A stretch of DNA of 35,298 nucleotides from an uncultured Clostridia bacterium (GTDB lineage: Bacteria > Bacillota > Clostridia > TANB77 > CAG-508), in the NCBI GenBank assembly GCA_947632585.1, contig CANRPS010000012.1, forward strand, positions 1-35,298, given 5' to 3'. Shown here one piece after another: positions 19,148 through 27,510 of this stretch (the first letter of the stretch is position 1; each line of letters starts with the position of its first letter). The position numbers were made by a program, and so were the translations under genes. The notes under the pieces were generated by a model. It saw nothing but the letters and a program-made list of their open reading frames with translations. It was not told where the DNA came from and did no database searches.

Positions 19148-19891
19148 TTAATAATAAATTTCTAATTGTTGTCTAAAATATTTTTCATCCTTAGTAGTGA
19201 CTAAATTTAAATTTTTGTTATTTTCAATTATCTGATTAACTTTCCATAAACCAATTCCTGAATGATTATTTTTTGAGGAAATTCCCTTTTCAAAAATTTT
19301 AGCTGTATCAACACTTTTATCTGCATAAGTATTTTCAATAATAACAATTTGAGTTTTATTTATTTTAGAATCTCTAAATCTAATACTAACAAATTTTTCG
19401 GACGAATCAGAAGCTGCTTCAATAGCATTATCTATAAATATACCTAAAATTCTAGAAAATTTATATATAGAAATATGTAAATTATTGAAGTCAATAAAAC
19501 ATTCTAAATTGATTTTAACATTTGCTTCTTGTGCTTTTTTATATTTTAATAGTAAAAGATTATAAATTCCAGAATTATTTATAACTTTAGAATTTAAATT
19601 AGAAAAATTATTTAATTCTTGACATTCTTCAAATAAATTTTTGTAGTATTTTTTTAAATTAACCATATCTTCATTTTTTATAAAACCACCTAATATAGAA
19701 ACCATATTTTCAAAGTCGTGCTTAAATGATTTTAGGCTATCATATTGGCCAGAAAGAATTTCTTGAGAATTCTTAGAATTTTTAAGTTCTTTTGACATTG
19801 AGACCAATTTTATGGTAACAAAAATACTATAAATTATTAAGCAGAAACAAAAGGCAGTTAAAATAAAAATTAATATAAGTGAACTATTCAT
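19148..19891 (-). CDS. AgrC/HPK10-type sensor histidine kinase with one membrane segment
   Basis: The 247-aa product has a single N-terminal membrane helix (about 5-28), a short coiled region, the phospho-acceptor His58 in SLKSFKHDFENM, and a GHKL ATPase with N-box GIFIDNAIEAA and G-box HSGIGLWKVNQI. AgrC-like kinases normally carry five to seven membrane segments for a peptide pheromone; that sensor is missing here, and no AgrB or AgrD is nearby. The start overlaps the regulator stop by 8 nt, so the two are translationally coupled. The signal is unknown; it may sense through the membrane helix or a partner protein. Confidence 0.85.
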   Translation of the reverse strand: MNSSLILIFILTAFCFCLIIYSIFVTIKLVSMSKELKNSKNSQEILSGQYDSLKSFKHDFENMVSILGGFIKNEDMVNLKKYYKNLFEECQELNNFSNLNSKVINNSGIYNLLLLKYKKAQEANVKINLECFIDFNNLHISIYKFSRILGIFIDNAIEAASDSSEKFVSIRFRDSKINKTQIVIIENTYADKSVDTAKIFEKGISSKNNHSGIGLWKVNQIIENNKNLNLVTTKDEKYFRQQLEIYY

Positions 19892-20594
19892 AAAAATTCA
19901 CCTCTTTTAAAAACTCTTTTTTATATTTTGGACCAATACAGCAAGTAGTATTATTTTTAAAATAAATTAAATTGGATTTTGATTCGATTTGAGTAATGTT
20001 ATTAATATTTACGACAAAAGATTTGTGGCATCTAACAAAATTGCTAGGTAGCACAGATTGTAATTTATTTAAAGAATTATAAGTTTCAAAATTTTTATCA
20101 TTTGTATGAATTTTAAGTTTCGTTCCATCACGTTCGATGTATTGAATTTCATTTTGATCAATTAGTGTGTTTTTATTATTCAATTTTATATACTTTTTAT
20201 TAGAAGTATGTTTTTTAATATCATCAAATAATCTTAAAATTGTAAGTTCTAGATTTTGTTTACTTACAGGTTTACACAAGAAATCAAAAGTTTTACATTT
20301 ATATGCAAGAAAAACAAACTCAGTATGTGCAGTTATAAATATAATATAACAATCTTTGTTAATTAATCTTACTTCATTAGCAACATCAATTCCATTTATG
20401 CTTGAGTTTAAATTAATATCTAAGATTAATACATCAATTGAGTTTTCTTTTACATAATTTAATAGTTCAACAGGGTTAGTTGTTTTAAAAGCAATTTTAG
20501 CTGCTAAATCATTTTTTTCGAAAATTGCTTTTAATAATATTGATAATTTATTTAATACACCAACGTTATCATCACAGATTGCAAAACTAAGCAT
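19884..20594 (-). CDS. LytTR-type response regulator (AgrA-like)
   Basis: The 236-aa product has a receiver domain (1 to about 122) with acidic pair Asp8/Asp9, phospho-acceptor Asp59 (DVLILDINLN) and conserved Lys near 113 (LCKPVSK), then a LytTR DNA-binding domain (about 138-236: IQYIERDGTKLKIHT, FVRCHKSFVVNINNI). It would be phosphorylated by the coupled kinase and bind direct repeats upstream of target genes. AGGTG precedes the ATG. No convincing LytTR repeat is visible upstream, though two CCGAAA/CGGAAA-like segments lie at about 20688-20704. Confidence 0.92.
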   Translation of the reverse strand: MLSFAICDDNVGVLNKLSILLKAIFEKNDLAAKIAFKTTNPVELLNYVKENSIDVLILDINLNSSINGIDVANEVRLINKDCYIIFITAHTEFVFLAYKCKTFDFLCKPVSKQNLELTILRLFDDIKKHTSNKKYIKLNNKNTLIDQNEIQYIERDGTKLKIHTNDKNFETYNSLNKLQSVLPSNFVRCHKSFVVNINNITQIESKSNLIYFKNNTTCCIGPKYKKEFLKEVNFYE

Positions 20595-20656
20595 ATACTT
20601 TATTTCACCTCTTAATAAATATTATTGGAAAAAACAAATCATACGTATAGTATAAA

Positions 20657-20685
20657 ATGATAAATGAAAAAAATAAAAAAGTCAA
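20657..20685 (-). promoter_or_regulatory. Promoter of the two-component operon
   Basis: On the minus strand TTGACT (20685-20680), 17-nt spacer, TATCAT (20662-20657). The remainder of 20595-20892 is A/T-rich and shows no gene. Confidence 0.5.
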
Positions 20686-20892
20686 TACCGAAAACATACG
20701 GAAATGCACAATTTGAACCATTATAAGTTTACAATTTTGAAAATTATATTTTAATTTGAAAATAAAACTTGTAAAAAAAGGTTGAAAATAAAAAAAGTAT
20801 TAAAAAAAATAAAAAACTTTTTAAAATATCTGTAATAAAATAACTTAAAAATCAATAGAATTATAAAAATAAAATGAAAAGGAAAGAAAAAT

Positions 20893-21714
20893 ATGGAGCC
20901 GATAAAAAAAATCAGCAATGCAAGTAAATTATTATTAATGATATGTGTTACATTAACAATATTTACATTGAGTGTAATAATAGCACCTGAAAATACTAAA
21001 GACACTATTGAGACTGCAAGTGAGCTAAACAATAAAAAAATAGGATGGGGAATAAAAAGAAACAATAACAACGAACAACCAGAAATAGGAGAAGCTAATA
21101 AAAAATTAATAGAAAAATATAATGGTATTGCAATAGGAAACCCAGATATAAAAAATATATATTTAACATTTGATTTAGGCTATGAAGCAGGGTACACAAA
21201 AAATATTTTAAAAGTATTAAAAGAAAAAAATGTATCTGCGACATTTTTTATAACAGCACATTATTTAAATACAGCTCCAGAACTAGTAGAGCAAATGATA
21301 AATGATGGTCATATTATTGGAAATCATACAGTCAACCATAAGAGCATGCCAGACTTATCAGACAAAGAAATAAAAGAAGAACTTATGACATTAAATCAAA
21401 CTATATCTGAAAAATACAACTATGAAATGAAGTATATGAGACCACCTATGGGAGAATTTAGTGAAAGAACATTAAGTATTATAGAAAATCTAGGATTTAA
21501 AGCTGTTATGTGGAGTTTTGCGTATGTAGACTGGGAAGAAAACAATCAACCTTCAAAAAATGATGCTATTTCCAAAATATATTCAAACCTACATAATGGA
21601 GAAGTAATGTTATTGCATGGTACATCTAAAACTAATTCTGAAATCATGGGAGAGATAATAGACGGAGTGAGAGAAAGGGGATATAACTTTAAAAGTCTAG
21701 ATGAATTTAACTAG
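20893..21714 (+). CDS. pdaA: PdaA-type polysaccharide deacetylase, spore cortex muramic lactam formation
   Basis: The 273-aa product has an N-terminal membrane anchor/signal (about 10-30), then a NodB-type deacetylase domain (about 93-265): TFDLGYEAGYT with a single catalytic Asp as in PdaA, metal-binding HTVNHKSM, RPPMGEFSERT, and LLHGT near the end. The segment WGIKRN...YNGIAIGNPDIKNIYL is typical of the delta-lactam de-N-acetylase branch. It deacetylates MurNAc in cortex peptidoglycan so that muramic delta-lactam can form, needed for germination. yqfC follows after 9 nt, making a sporulation operon. Confidence 0.92.
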   Translation: MEPIKKISNASKLLLMICVTLTIFTLSVIIAPENTKDTIETASELNNKKIGWGIKRNNNNEQPEIGEANKKLIEKYNGIAIGNPDIKNIYLTFDLGYEAGYTKNILKVLKEKNVSATFFITAHYLNTAPELVEQMINDGHIIGNHTVNHKSMPDLSDKEIKEELMTLNQTISEKYNYEMKYMRPPMGEFSERTLSIIENLGFKAVMWSFAYVDWEENNQPSKNDAISKIYSNLHNGEVMLLHGTSKTNSEIMGEIIDGVRERGYNFKSLDEFN

Positions 21715-21723
21715 GAGATAAGT

Positions 21724-21999
21724 ATGAAAAAAAAGAAAAAAATTAGTGAAATGCTAGAAATACCAAAAGAAATATATAGCAATGTACCTAATTTTATAAT
21801 AACAGGATTTGAAGAAATGATAATAGAAAATTATAAAGGAATTTTAGAATATGAAGATTACTATATAAAAATAAATACATTTATTGGTATTGTAAACATT
21901 AATGGTATAAATTTGAGATTAGAAAAAATGACAGAAGACAATTTAAAAATAATAGGTAAAATAGAAAACATAGATATAGAAAGGACAATAGATGAATAA
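21724..21999 (+). CDS. yqfC: Sporulation protein YqfC (YabP/YqfC family)
   Basis: The 91-aa product begins with a lysine-rich stretch (MKKKKKISEMLEIPKEI) and continues with the strand-rich YabP/YqfC core (NFIITGFEEMIIENYKGILE, YYIKINTFIGIVNINGINL). Members are mother-cell sporulation proteins of unknown mechanism. GGAGA lies 6 nt before the ATG. It sits between pdaA and yqfD; yqfC-yqfD is the conserved order in spore formers, which supports the call for such a short protein. Confidence 0.9.
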   Translation: MKKKKKISEMLEIPKEIYSNVPNFIITGFEEMIIENYKGILEYEDYYIKINTFIGIVNINGINLRLEKMTEDNLKIIGKIENIDIERTIDE

Positions 22000-22005
22000 A
22001 AAGGA

Positions 22006-22045
22006 AAGGAGAAAGTAAGATTAAAAAATCTTACATAAAACTATA
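22006..22045 (+). promoter_or_regulatory. Distant ribosome binding site with intervening hairpin before yqfD
   Basis: AAGGAG (about 22006-22011) is more than 30 nt from the yqfD ATG (22045). Between them is a perfect 8-bp hairpin GTAAGATT/AATCTTAC (22016-22035), whose folding would bring the site to near normal distance. An in-frame stop at 22036-22038 rules out an earlier start. Confidence 0.5.
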
Positions 22046-23229
22046 TGTACATAAAAATATTACTTAGCTTACTTCTGGGATATGTGAGAATAGAAGTAGA
22101 AGGATATTATATAGAAAGATTTATAAATATATGTACAAATAGAAAAATTTTAATTTGGAACCTAAAAAGGGAAAAAGGTGTTAAATTATATTTAAATATA
22201 AGTATAAAAGATTTTAAAAATCTTACGCAAATAGCTATTAAAACAAAATGTAAAATTAGAATTCTAAGAAAAAAAGGAATCCCTTTTTTATTAAATAGAT
22301 ATAAGAAAAGAAAAATATTTGCTATTTTTTTGATAATAATATTATTCATGATAATTGTAAGTTCAAATTATATATGGAATATAGAAGTATCTGTAGAAGA
22401 TAATTTAATAGTAGAAAACATTTTGGAAGACCTAAATGATTTAGGAATTAGTAAAGGAAAACTAAAAAGCAAAATTGATATAGAAAAAGTAGTAAATCAA
22501 ATAATTCTTAAAAGAAATGATATCGCGTGGATTGGAATAGATATGAATGGCACTAATATAAAAGTAAATATTGTAAAAGCACAGGAATCTCCTGAAATTA
22601 TAAAAAACTCTGATTATTCAGATATAATTGCAAAAAAATCAGGAATAATAACAAAAATTACGGCACAAAATGGAACAGCAGTGGTAAAAATTGGAGACAA
22701 AGTACAAAAAGGAGACACATTAATTGCAGGATATATGGAAGGAAAATATACAGATAAACGATATGTGCATAGTCTAGGAGAAGTTGAAGCAAAAATTATT
22801 TATAGGGATTCTATTTGTATAAACTTTAATGAAGAAATTTTTAAGAAAACAGGAAAAAAAGAAAAAAAATATGAAATAAATTTTAATAATACAAAAATAA
22901 AATTATATAATAAATTATCTAATTTTGAATTTTATGATAGTAGTGTCAAAGAAAATATTCTAAAAATATCAAATAATTTTTATTTGCCAATATCTATTAA
23001 AAAAATTATTAATGAAGAAAAAGTGAAAGAAAAGAAAAATTATAATTTAAAAGAAGCTATAGAAATAGGAGTAGAAAGATTAACTCCTAAAATAGAAGAA
23101 CAGATTGAAGACAAAAAAACCATACGAAACAAAAAAGTTGAAACAGAAGAAGGAGATACTTCTGTAGTTATAACTTTGATTTATGAGTCAGTAGAAAATA
23201 TAGTAGAAAATAAAAAAATAAATAGTTGA
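22045..23229 (+). CDS. yqfD: Sporulation protein YqfD
   Basis: The 394-aa product begins with the family hallmark LLLGYVRIEVEGYYIERFIN, followed by a domain ending in a membrane segment (KIFAIFLIIILFMIIVSSNYIW, about 90-112, outward part after it), then a POTRA-like region (IWNIEVSVEDNLIVENILED) and a large extracytoplasmic domain (IGDKVQKGDTLIAGY). It is needed for late sporulation in Bacillus (mother-cell compartment). ATG 22045 is the only reasonable start. It follows yqfC by 45 nt containing the hairpin described separately. The protein is complete and ends before a terminator. Confidence 0.92.
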   Translation: MYIKILLSLLLGYVRIEVEGYYIERFINICTNRKILIWNLKREKGVKLYLNISIKDFKNLTQIAIKTKCKIRILRKKGIPFLLNRYKKRKIFAIFLIIILFMIIVSSNYIWNIEVSVEDNLIVENILEDLNDLGISKGKLKSKIDIEKVVNQIILKRNDIAWIGIDMNGTNIKVNIVKAQESPEIIKNSDYSDIIAKKSGIITKITAQNGTAVVKIGDKVQKGDTLIAGYMEGKYTDKRYVHSLGEVEAKIIYRDSICINFNEEIFKKTGKKEKKYEINFNNTKIKLYNKLSNFEFYDSSVKENILKISNNFYLPISIKKIINEEKVKEKKNYNLKEAIEIGVERLTPKIEEQIEDKKTIRNKKVETEEGDTSVVITLIYESVENIVENKKINS

Positions 23230-23272
23230 AATTATCTTGAAATATTTTTGAAATATTTCTGAAATAATTTAA

Positions 23273-23303
23273 AAAAAATAGTAATTTTTTATTGCTATTT
23301 TTT
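23273..23303 (+). terminator. Terminator of pdaA-yqfC-yqfD
   Basis: AAAAAATAGTAAT/ATTGCTATTTTTT hairpin (one G-T pair), followed by more T's. Confidence 0.7.
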
Positions 23304-23394
23304 TTTATTTGTTATAAAATAAAAAAAGAAAAAATAATGTTAAATTTTTATAACTAAAAACTAGAGAAAAGACTTAAAAGAAAGGGAGATGCGC

Positions 23395-24624
23395 ATGGAA
23401 GAGACAAGTTTAAAAATCACTGGAGCGAATAAATCATTTTTAAATAAAATTTCAAGAACATTTTCAAGAATATGGTTGCCTACAAAGGTAACAATCAATG
23501 GAATGTTTATATCCGTAAAAAGAAATTCCATGATAAAGGCATTTGAAAATTATTTAAATAGTTCAGAAGATCAAGATACATGTGAGAAAAAATATGAAGA
23601 AACATATGAAGCTTATTTAGAGACTCTTGATAAATATGTTATGGATTCAGTATATCAAAAAGTAAAAAATGATACTGCAACTGAATTTGAAAAAAAGGCT
23701 TTATCAAAATATTATACAATAATTGCTTTAAAAGAAAATGAATATGTAGAATATAAATTTAGAAAACAAGCATTTTTAATAGATTTAGACAATGAAAATG
23801 TTAAAAATTCAGGTAAGGAAAAAACAATAGAAAAATTTAAACAATTTTATATTCAAAAAATGGATTGGATATACAAAGGAATATTAAAAAATTACTCTAT
23901 TAAGCTTGTTAATACTACTGAAATTTATGATACAAGTAAAGAATGGGTTTACCTAAAAATATTAGATACTATAAAAGACTATATAGATAATATATTTGCT
24001 TTAAAATTAAAAGAAGATGAAAAATCAGAGCAACCAAAATATCAAGACATAAAAAGAGATTATGATAATTATCAGAATTTTGAAGTAGGAAAACTTGATC
24101 AAAGAGATAATATTGAAAAAAATATGCTATTACTTGGATTAAGTAGAAAACTATTTACTCATAGTTTACCACTTGCTGTTGCAGAACAATGCTATATGAA
24201 ACTTATAAAAGATGCAAGGTGCTTGGTTCAAGATACAAAAATTGCAGTTAAAAGAGAAAAAGCATATAATATGTTAATTAATTTAATAGAAGACTATAAT
24301 ATAAAATTATTATCAACAAAAGTATATTGGGATAGTACAAACGAAAGAGAGAAATTTAAAAATTTTTGGAATCAATATAAAGAAATTAGTAAAATTAAAG
24401 ATAAGGACTTTATAGAGTATATAAAACAAAAAGAAGTATTATTTATAAAAGACGATATAAAAAAGATAAGAAAAGAAAAGTTCGATTATACAAAATTAAT
24501 AACATATTATAAAAGAAAATTAGTAGACTATGGAGCTATGCGTGAATTAAAATCATTTAAAACAATGACTGGAAAATTTAAGAAAATTATAAAAGAAGAA
24601 GTTGAGGCTAAACCAAGTGTATAA
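23395..24624 (+). CDS. Unknown large helical protein upstream of ybeY
   Basis: The 409-aa soluble product has no signal peptide, membrane segment or recognisable nucleotide-binding motif. It is very rich in Lys, Glu, Tyr and Ile, and looks mostly helical (DTCEKKYEETYEAYLETLDK, FKQFYIQKMDWIYKGILKNY). ATG 23395 is preferred because AGGGAG (23383-23388) is six nt away; the ATG at 23389 touches that site. The gene lies between yqfD and ybeY, where phoH is expected in most Firmicutes, but it lacks the PhoH Walker A (GPAGTGKT-like) and is not a broken PhoH. It overlaps ybeY by 8 nt, so the two are coupled. Confidence 0.8.
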   Translation: MEETSLKITGANKSFLNKISRTFSRIWLPTKVTINGMFISVKRNSMIKAFENYLNSSEDQDTCEKKYEETYEAYLETLDKYVMDSVYQKVKNDTATEFEKKALSKYYTIIALKENEYVEYKFRKQAFLIDLDNENVKNSGKEKTIEKFKQFYIQKMDWIYKGILKNYSIKLVNTTEIYDTSKEWVYLKILDTIKDYIDNIFALKLKEDEKSEQPKYQDIKRDYDNYQNFEVGKLDQRDNIEKNMLLLGLSRKLFTHSLPLAVAEQCYMKLIKDARCLVQDTKIAVKREKAYNMLINLIEDYNIKLLSTKVYWDSTNEREKFKNFWNQYKEISKIKDKDFIEYIKQKEVLFIKDDIKKIRKEKFDYTKLITYYKRKLVDYGAMRELKSFKTMTGKFKKIIKEEVEAKPSV

Positions 24625-25087
24625 AATAGAATATTTAGACATAAAAGAAAATGATGAATATGAAAAAATCATTGATAAGACATTAAAAAAATGTTTTGAA
24701 GTAGAACACTTATCATCTGAGAATTTATTAGTAAGTATATTACTTACTAACCCAGAAAACATTAAAAAACTAAATAGACAATATAGAAACATAGACAAGC
24801 CTACAGATGTATTATCTTTTCCAATGTTTGAAAAAGAAGATATAGAAAACATCAGAAATGAAAAAATACAATATAAAGATATTTTAGGAGATATGGTAAT
24901 TTCTATATCACAGGTAGAAACACAAGCAAAAGAATATGGACATAGTTTTGAAAGAGAATTAAGTTATATGGTAGTACATAGTTTTTATCATCTTTTAGGA
25001 TATGATCATATAGTAGAGGCAGATAAAAAACAGATGAGAGAAAAAGAAGAATTTATATTAAATGAACTAAATATAACAAGAAATTAA
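24617..25087 (+). CDS. ybeY: Endoribonuclease YbeY, rRNA maturation
   Basis: The 156-aa product carries the UPF0054 signature VVHSFYHLLGYDH, which holds the three zinc-binding histidines, and the preceding GDMVISISQVETQAKEYGHS. It acts on 16S rRNA 3' end maturation and ribosome quality control. GTG 24617 is chosen because GAGG (24604-24607) is nine nt upstream; TTG 24602 is an alternative giving five more residues. It starts inside the end of the previous gene and stops just before a bidirectional terminator. Confidence 0.93.
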   Translation: MYKIEYLDIKENDEYEKIIDKTLKKCFEVEHLSSENLLVSILLTNPENIKKLNRQYRNIDKPTDVLSFPMFEKEDIENIRNEKIQYKDILGDMVISISQVETQAKEYGHSFERELSYMVVHSFYHLLGYDHIVEADKKQMREKEEFILNELNITRN

Positions 25088-25093
25088 ATAATA

Positions 25094-25124
25094 AAAAAAG
25101 TTCAAGCATTGCTTGAACTTTTTT
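25094..25124. terminator. Bidirectional terminator between ybeY and spore photoproduct lyase
   Basis: AAAAAAGTTCAAGC/GCTTGAACTTTTTT hairpin with A- and T-runs on both sides, between convergent genes. Confidence 0.88.
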
Positions 25125-25142
25125 ACTATTTAGTAATTTATA

Positions 25143-26173
25143 TTATACAACATAAATTATTTTGTTATTGGAAAAAAATTTATCTAATTCTTCTCTAATA
25201 AACTTTTCTCCAATATCACGAACCTGCTTTTTATACATATATTTTCCGCTTACCGCGACCTGTCATTAATTCTTTATTATATAAATTTATAGCATTAGGA
25301 AAAGCCTCTGAATTTATCTTTGTATGAATATAACTATAAGTCATAAAAATAACTTCAAAAAATATACTTTTTTTAGCCTTAGAAGACAACTCCATATATA
25401 ATTTCTTTATTAAATTACTATATAAAGTTTCCCAATTATCAACTAATATTATCGGCGCAATTAAAATTCCTACTTTGTATCCGGCTTCTACAAGTCGATT
25501 TATAGCATCGATTCTACCTGATAAAGGAGAAGTACCAAATTCAACTTTTTTTATTATTTCTTCAGGATTCACACTTACCCTAATAATAATTTTTCCATTA
25601 TGATTTAATTTTAAAATACTATCTACCATATCAAATTTAGTTGGAAAAGTCAAAAAACCTTTTTGATTTTTTGATGCAAAATTATTAATAGTCCAAATTA
25701 AATTTTGTGTAATTGTATTTTCTAAAATTAAATCACTATTACTTCCTATTTCAAAAATAGATTCAATATTTTTTTCTTTAAAATCTTTATTAGAAATTTT
25801 TATTATTTTTTCTAACATTTCTTCTCTATTTACGAAAAGTCTAAGATAAGCACATTTATTATAATTACAAACCAAGTAACAATACAAACACATAGCAGTA
25901 CAACCGAGAAGAAGTATAAGGAACTAAATAATTAGATACTTTATGATTTTCGATAAATTTGTGTGTCTTTCTAATGCCAATTATTAAATTTCTTTTCATA
26001 AAGGGAAATTCACTATTGTTTTTATTCCTCATTTCAGGAATATTATTGTGATTTTCTATAAAAAAACGGGGTACATCTTTATATTTTTCTAAAAGTTCTT
26101 TTCCTAAAATGTAATTTTCAATATTTTTTTCATAATAAATAGCATCAGGTCTGAATAATTTAAAATTTTCCAT
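25143..26173 (-). CDS. splB: Spore photoproduct lyase, radical SAM enzyme, needs two +1 frameshifts at CGG
   Basis: With two one-base skips the product is 342 aa, the usual length. It repairs the spore photoproduct (5-thyminyl-5,6-dihydrothymine) during germination. Zero-frame reading from ATG 26173 stops after residue 102. Skipping the C of the in-frame CGG at 25906-25904 gives VPYTSSGCTAMCLYCYLVCN, restoring the radical SAM cluster C91-x3-C95-x2-C98. Skipping the C of CGG 25248-25246 turns GRGKRKIYV-stop into GRGKYMYKKQVRDIGEKF..., the normal SPL C-terminus, ending at 25143-25145. No other lesion is present. No clear ribosome binding site precedes the ATG; a TATACTT-like element 7-13 nt upstream might belong to a sporulation promoter. 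Confidence 0.94.
25245..25248 (-). other. +1 frameshift site 4: AAG CGG A in spore photoproduct lyase
   Basis: After the first shift, CGG (25248-25246) is in frame as codon 309. Skipping its C reads GGA (Gly309) in GRGKYMYKK. The unshifted frame stops after 4 further codons. Confidence 0.9.
25903..25906 (-). other. +1 frameshift site 3: TCT CGG T in spore photoproduct lyase
   Basis: CGG (25906-25904) is codon 90. Skipping its C reads GGT (Gly90), immediately before the three radical SAM cysteines. The zero frame stops after 12 further codons. Confidence 0.93.
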
Positions 26174-26215
26174 ATAAAAAGTATAACCCGAATAAAGAAA
26201 AATATACTAAAATAC

Positions 26216-26244
26216 TTGCAAAACACATTTATATGTGATATAAT
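26216..26244 (+). promoter_or_regulatory. Promoter of rpsF-ssb-rpsR
   Basis: TTGCAA (26216-26221), 17-nt spacer, TATAAT (26239-26244), with extended -10 TGA. Confidence 0.72.
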
Positions 26245-26262
26245 GCCAAAGATTAAAACCTT

Positions 26263-26283
26263 ACTCACATTAGATATGTGGGT
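26263..26283 (+). promoter_or_regulatory. Leader hairpin before rpsF
   Basis: ACTCACAT/ATGTGGGT (8 bp, one G-T pair, 5-nt loop) lies in the 5' leader, 14 nt before AAGGAGG. The rpsF leader is a known place for S6:S18 autoregulatory binding in bacteria; I do not see that motif's conserved bulge clearly. Confidence 0.35.
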
Positions 26284-26307
26284 TATTATCCAAAAGGAGG
26301 TGGAATA

Positions 26308-26592
26308 ATGAATAAATACGAAAGTATTATCATTATTAATCCAAATCTAACAGAAGAAGCTATAAAAGCTTTAGAAACAAGATTTACAGGATTAATAAAT
26401 GAAAATGGAAAAGTAGAATCTGTAGAAAATATGGGTAAGAAAAAATTAGCTTATCAAATAAAGAAAAATACTGAAGGATACTATATGTTATTTAACTTTG
26501 AAGCAAAACCAGATTCTATAGTAGAGCTAGAAAGAAATTACAGAATCACAGATGATATTTTAAAATTTATAACAATAAGAAAAGAAGACTAG
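26308..26592 (+). CDS. rpsF: Ribosomal protein S6
   Basis: The 94-aa small-subunit protein shows the S6 pattern: KYESIIIINPNLTEEAIKAL, then VESVENMGKKKLAYQIKKNT and GYYMLFNFEAKPDSIVELER, ending in RNYRITDDILKFITIRKED. It binds next to S18 on the 30S platform. ATG 26308 is chosen over one further upstream because AAGGAGGTGG sits just before it. First gene of the classical rpsF-ssb-rpsR operon. Confidence 0.97.
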   Translation: MNKYESIIIINPNLTEEAIKALETRFTGLINENGKVESVENMGKKKLAYQIKKNTEGYYMLFNFEAKPDSIVELERNYRITDDILKFITIRKED

Positions 26593-26645
26593 TTAATTAA
26601 AATAAAGAAAAGGGGCCTTTATTAAAGAAAGGATTGGTAAAAAAT

Positions 26646-27083
26646 ATGAACAAAGTAATTTTAATGGGTAGATTAACAAGAGATCCAGAAGTTAGATATA
26701 CTCAAACAAATAATACGTTAGTTGCAACATTTTCACTTGCTGTAAATAGAAGATTTGTAAGACAAGGAGAAGAAAGACAAGCAGACTTTATAAATATAGT
26801 TGCTTGGAATAAGCAAGGAGAATTTTGTAGCAAATACTTTAAAAAAGGTCAACAAGTAGGAGTAATTGGAAGATTACAAACAAGAACATGGGATGATCAA
26901 AATGGAACAAAACATTATGTAACAGAAGTAATTGCAGAAGAAGTTTACTTTGCAGAAGGCAGAAGAGAAGGAGATAATGCAGTTGCTAGTTCATTTGAGA
27001 ATACTTTTGGTACAGAAATGGCAGGAGGAAATGCAGATACATCAGATTTCGAAGTTACTGCTAGTGATGATCTACCATTTTAA
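26646..27083 (+). CDS. ssb: Single-stranded DNA-binding protein
   Basis: The 145-aa product is an OB-fold SSB (MNKVILMGRLTRDPEVRYTQ; FINIVAWNKQGEFCSKYFKK; VGVIGRLQTRTWDDQNG) with a flexible Gly/Asn-rich linker and the acidic tip SDDLPF that recruits repair and replication proteins. It coats single-stranded DNA at forks as a tetramer. ATG 26646 matches the family start; the TTG at 26634 lies almost on top of AAAGGA (26627-26632). It is cotranscribed with rpsF and rpsR. Confidence 0.97.
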   Translation: MNKVILMGRLTRDPEVRYTQTNNTLVATFSLAVNRRFVRQGEERQADFINIVAWNKQGEFCSKYFKKGQQVGVIGRLQTRTWDDQNGTKHYVTEVIAEEVYFAEGRREGDNAVASSFENTFGTEMAGGNADTSDFEVTASDDLPF

Positions 27084-27107
27084 GTTTAAAGAATAGGGGT
27101 GAATAAA

Positions 27108-27395
27108 ATGGCTGACAAAAAAAATAATAAGAAAAATAACAGAAATAATAAAAACTATGATGAAGATTATAATCCTAAGTTTAAAAAAGCAAAGAAAAAA
27201 GCATGTCCATTATGTAGTGATAAAAACTTTGTATTAGATTATAAAAATTTAGATGTTATGAAAAAATTCGTTAATGATAAAGGTAAAATACTACCTAGAA
27301 GAACAACAGGTGCTTGTAGTAAACACCAAAGAGATATAACTCTTGCTGTAAAAAGAGCTAGATCTATAGCAATTTTACCATATACTCAAGACTAA
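27108..27395 (+). CDS. rpsR: Ribosomal protein S18, zinc-binding form
   Basis: The 95-aa product has an N-terminal Lys/Asn-rich extension, then the S18 core. It keeps the metal-binding pairs CPLC ([12 protein letters not shown]) and CSKH ([11 protein letters not shown]), so it is the zinc-containing form. The ending [13 protein letters not shown] is typical. ATG 27108 follows AGGGGTG; the GTG at 27099 overlaps that site. It is the last gene of the operon. Confidence 0.97.
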   Translation: MADKKNNKKNNRNNKNYDEDYNPKFKKAKKKACPLCSDKNFVLDYKNLDVMKKFVNDKGKILPRRTTGACSKHQRDITLAVKRARSIAILPYTQD

Positions 27396-27406
27396 TAAAT
27401 GTTAAT

Positions 27407-27454
27407 GAGCTGGATTTTATAGTTAATCAAAAAATTAATTGTAAAATCCAGCTC
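27407..27454 (+). terminator. Terminator of rpsF-ssb-rpsR
   Basis: A long stem GAGCTGGATTTTA...TAAAATCCAGCTC extended by GTTAAT/ATTAAT, followed by a short T-run. Confidence 0.75.
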
Positions 27455-27510
27455 TTTGTGTTAATATAAAAAAGACATAAAAGTTAAATAAAAATAAAGG
27501 ATGATAAAAA

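Noticed and set aside
20688..20704. LytTR binding repeats upstream of the response regulator
   Set aside because: The two CCGAAA/CGGAAA-like segments are short, imperfect and not at the usual spacing of about two helical turns.
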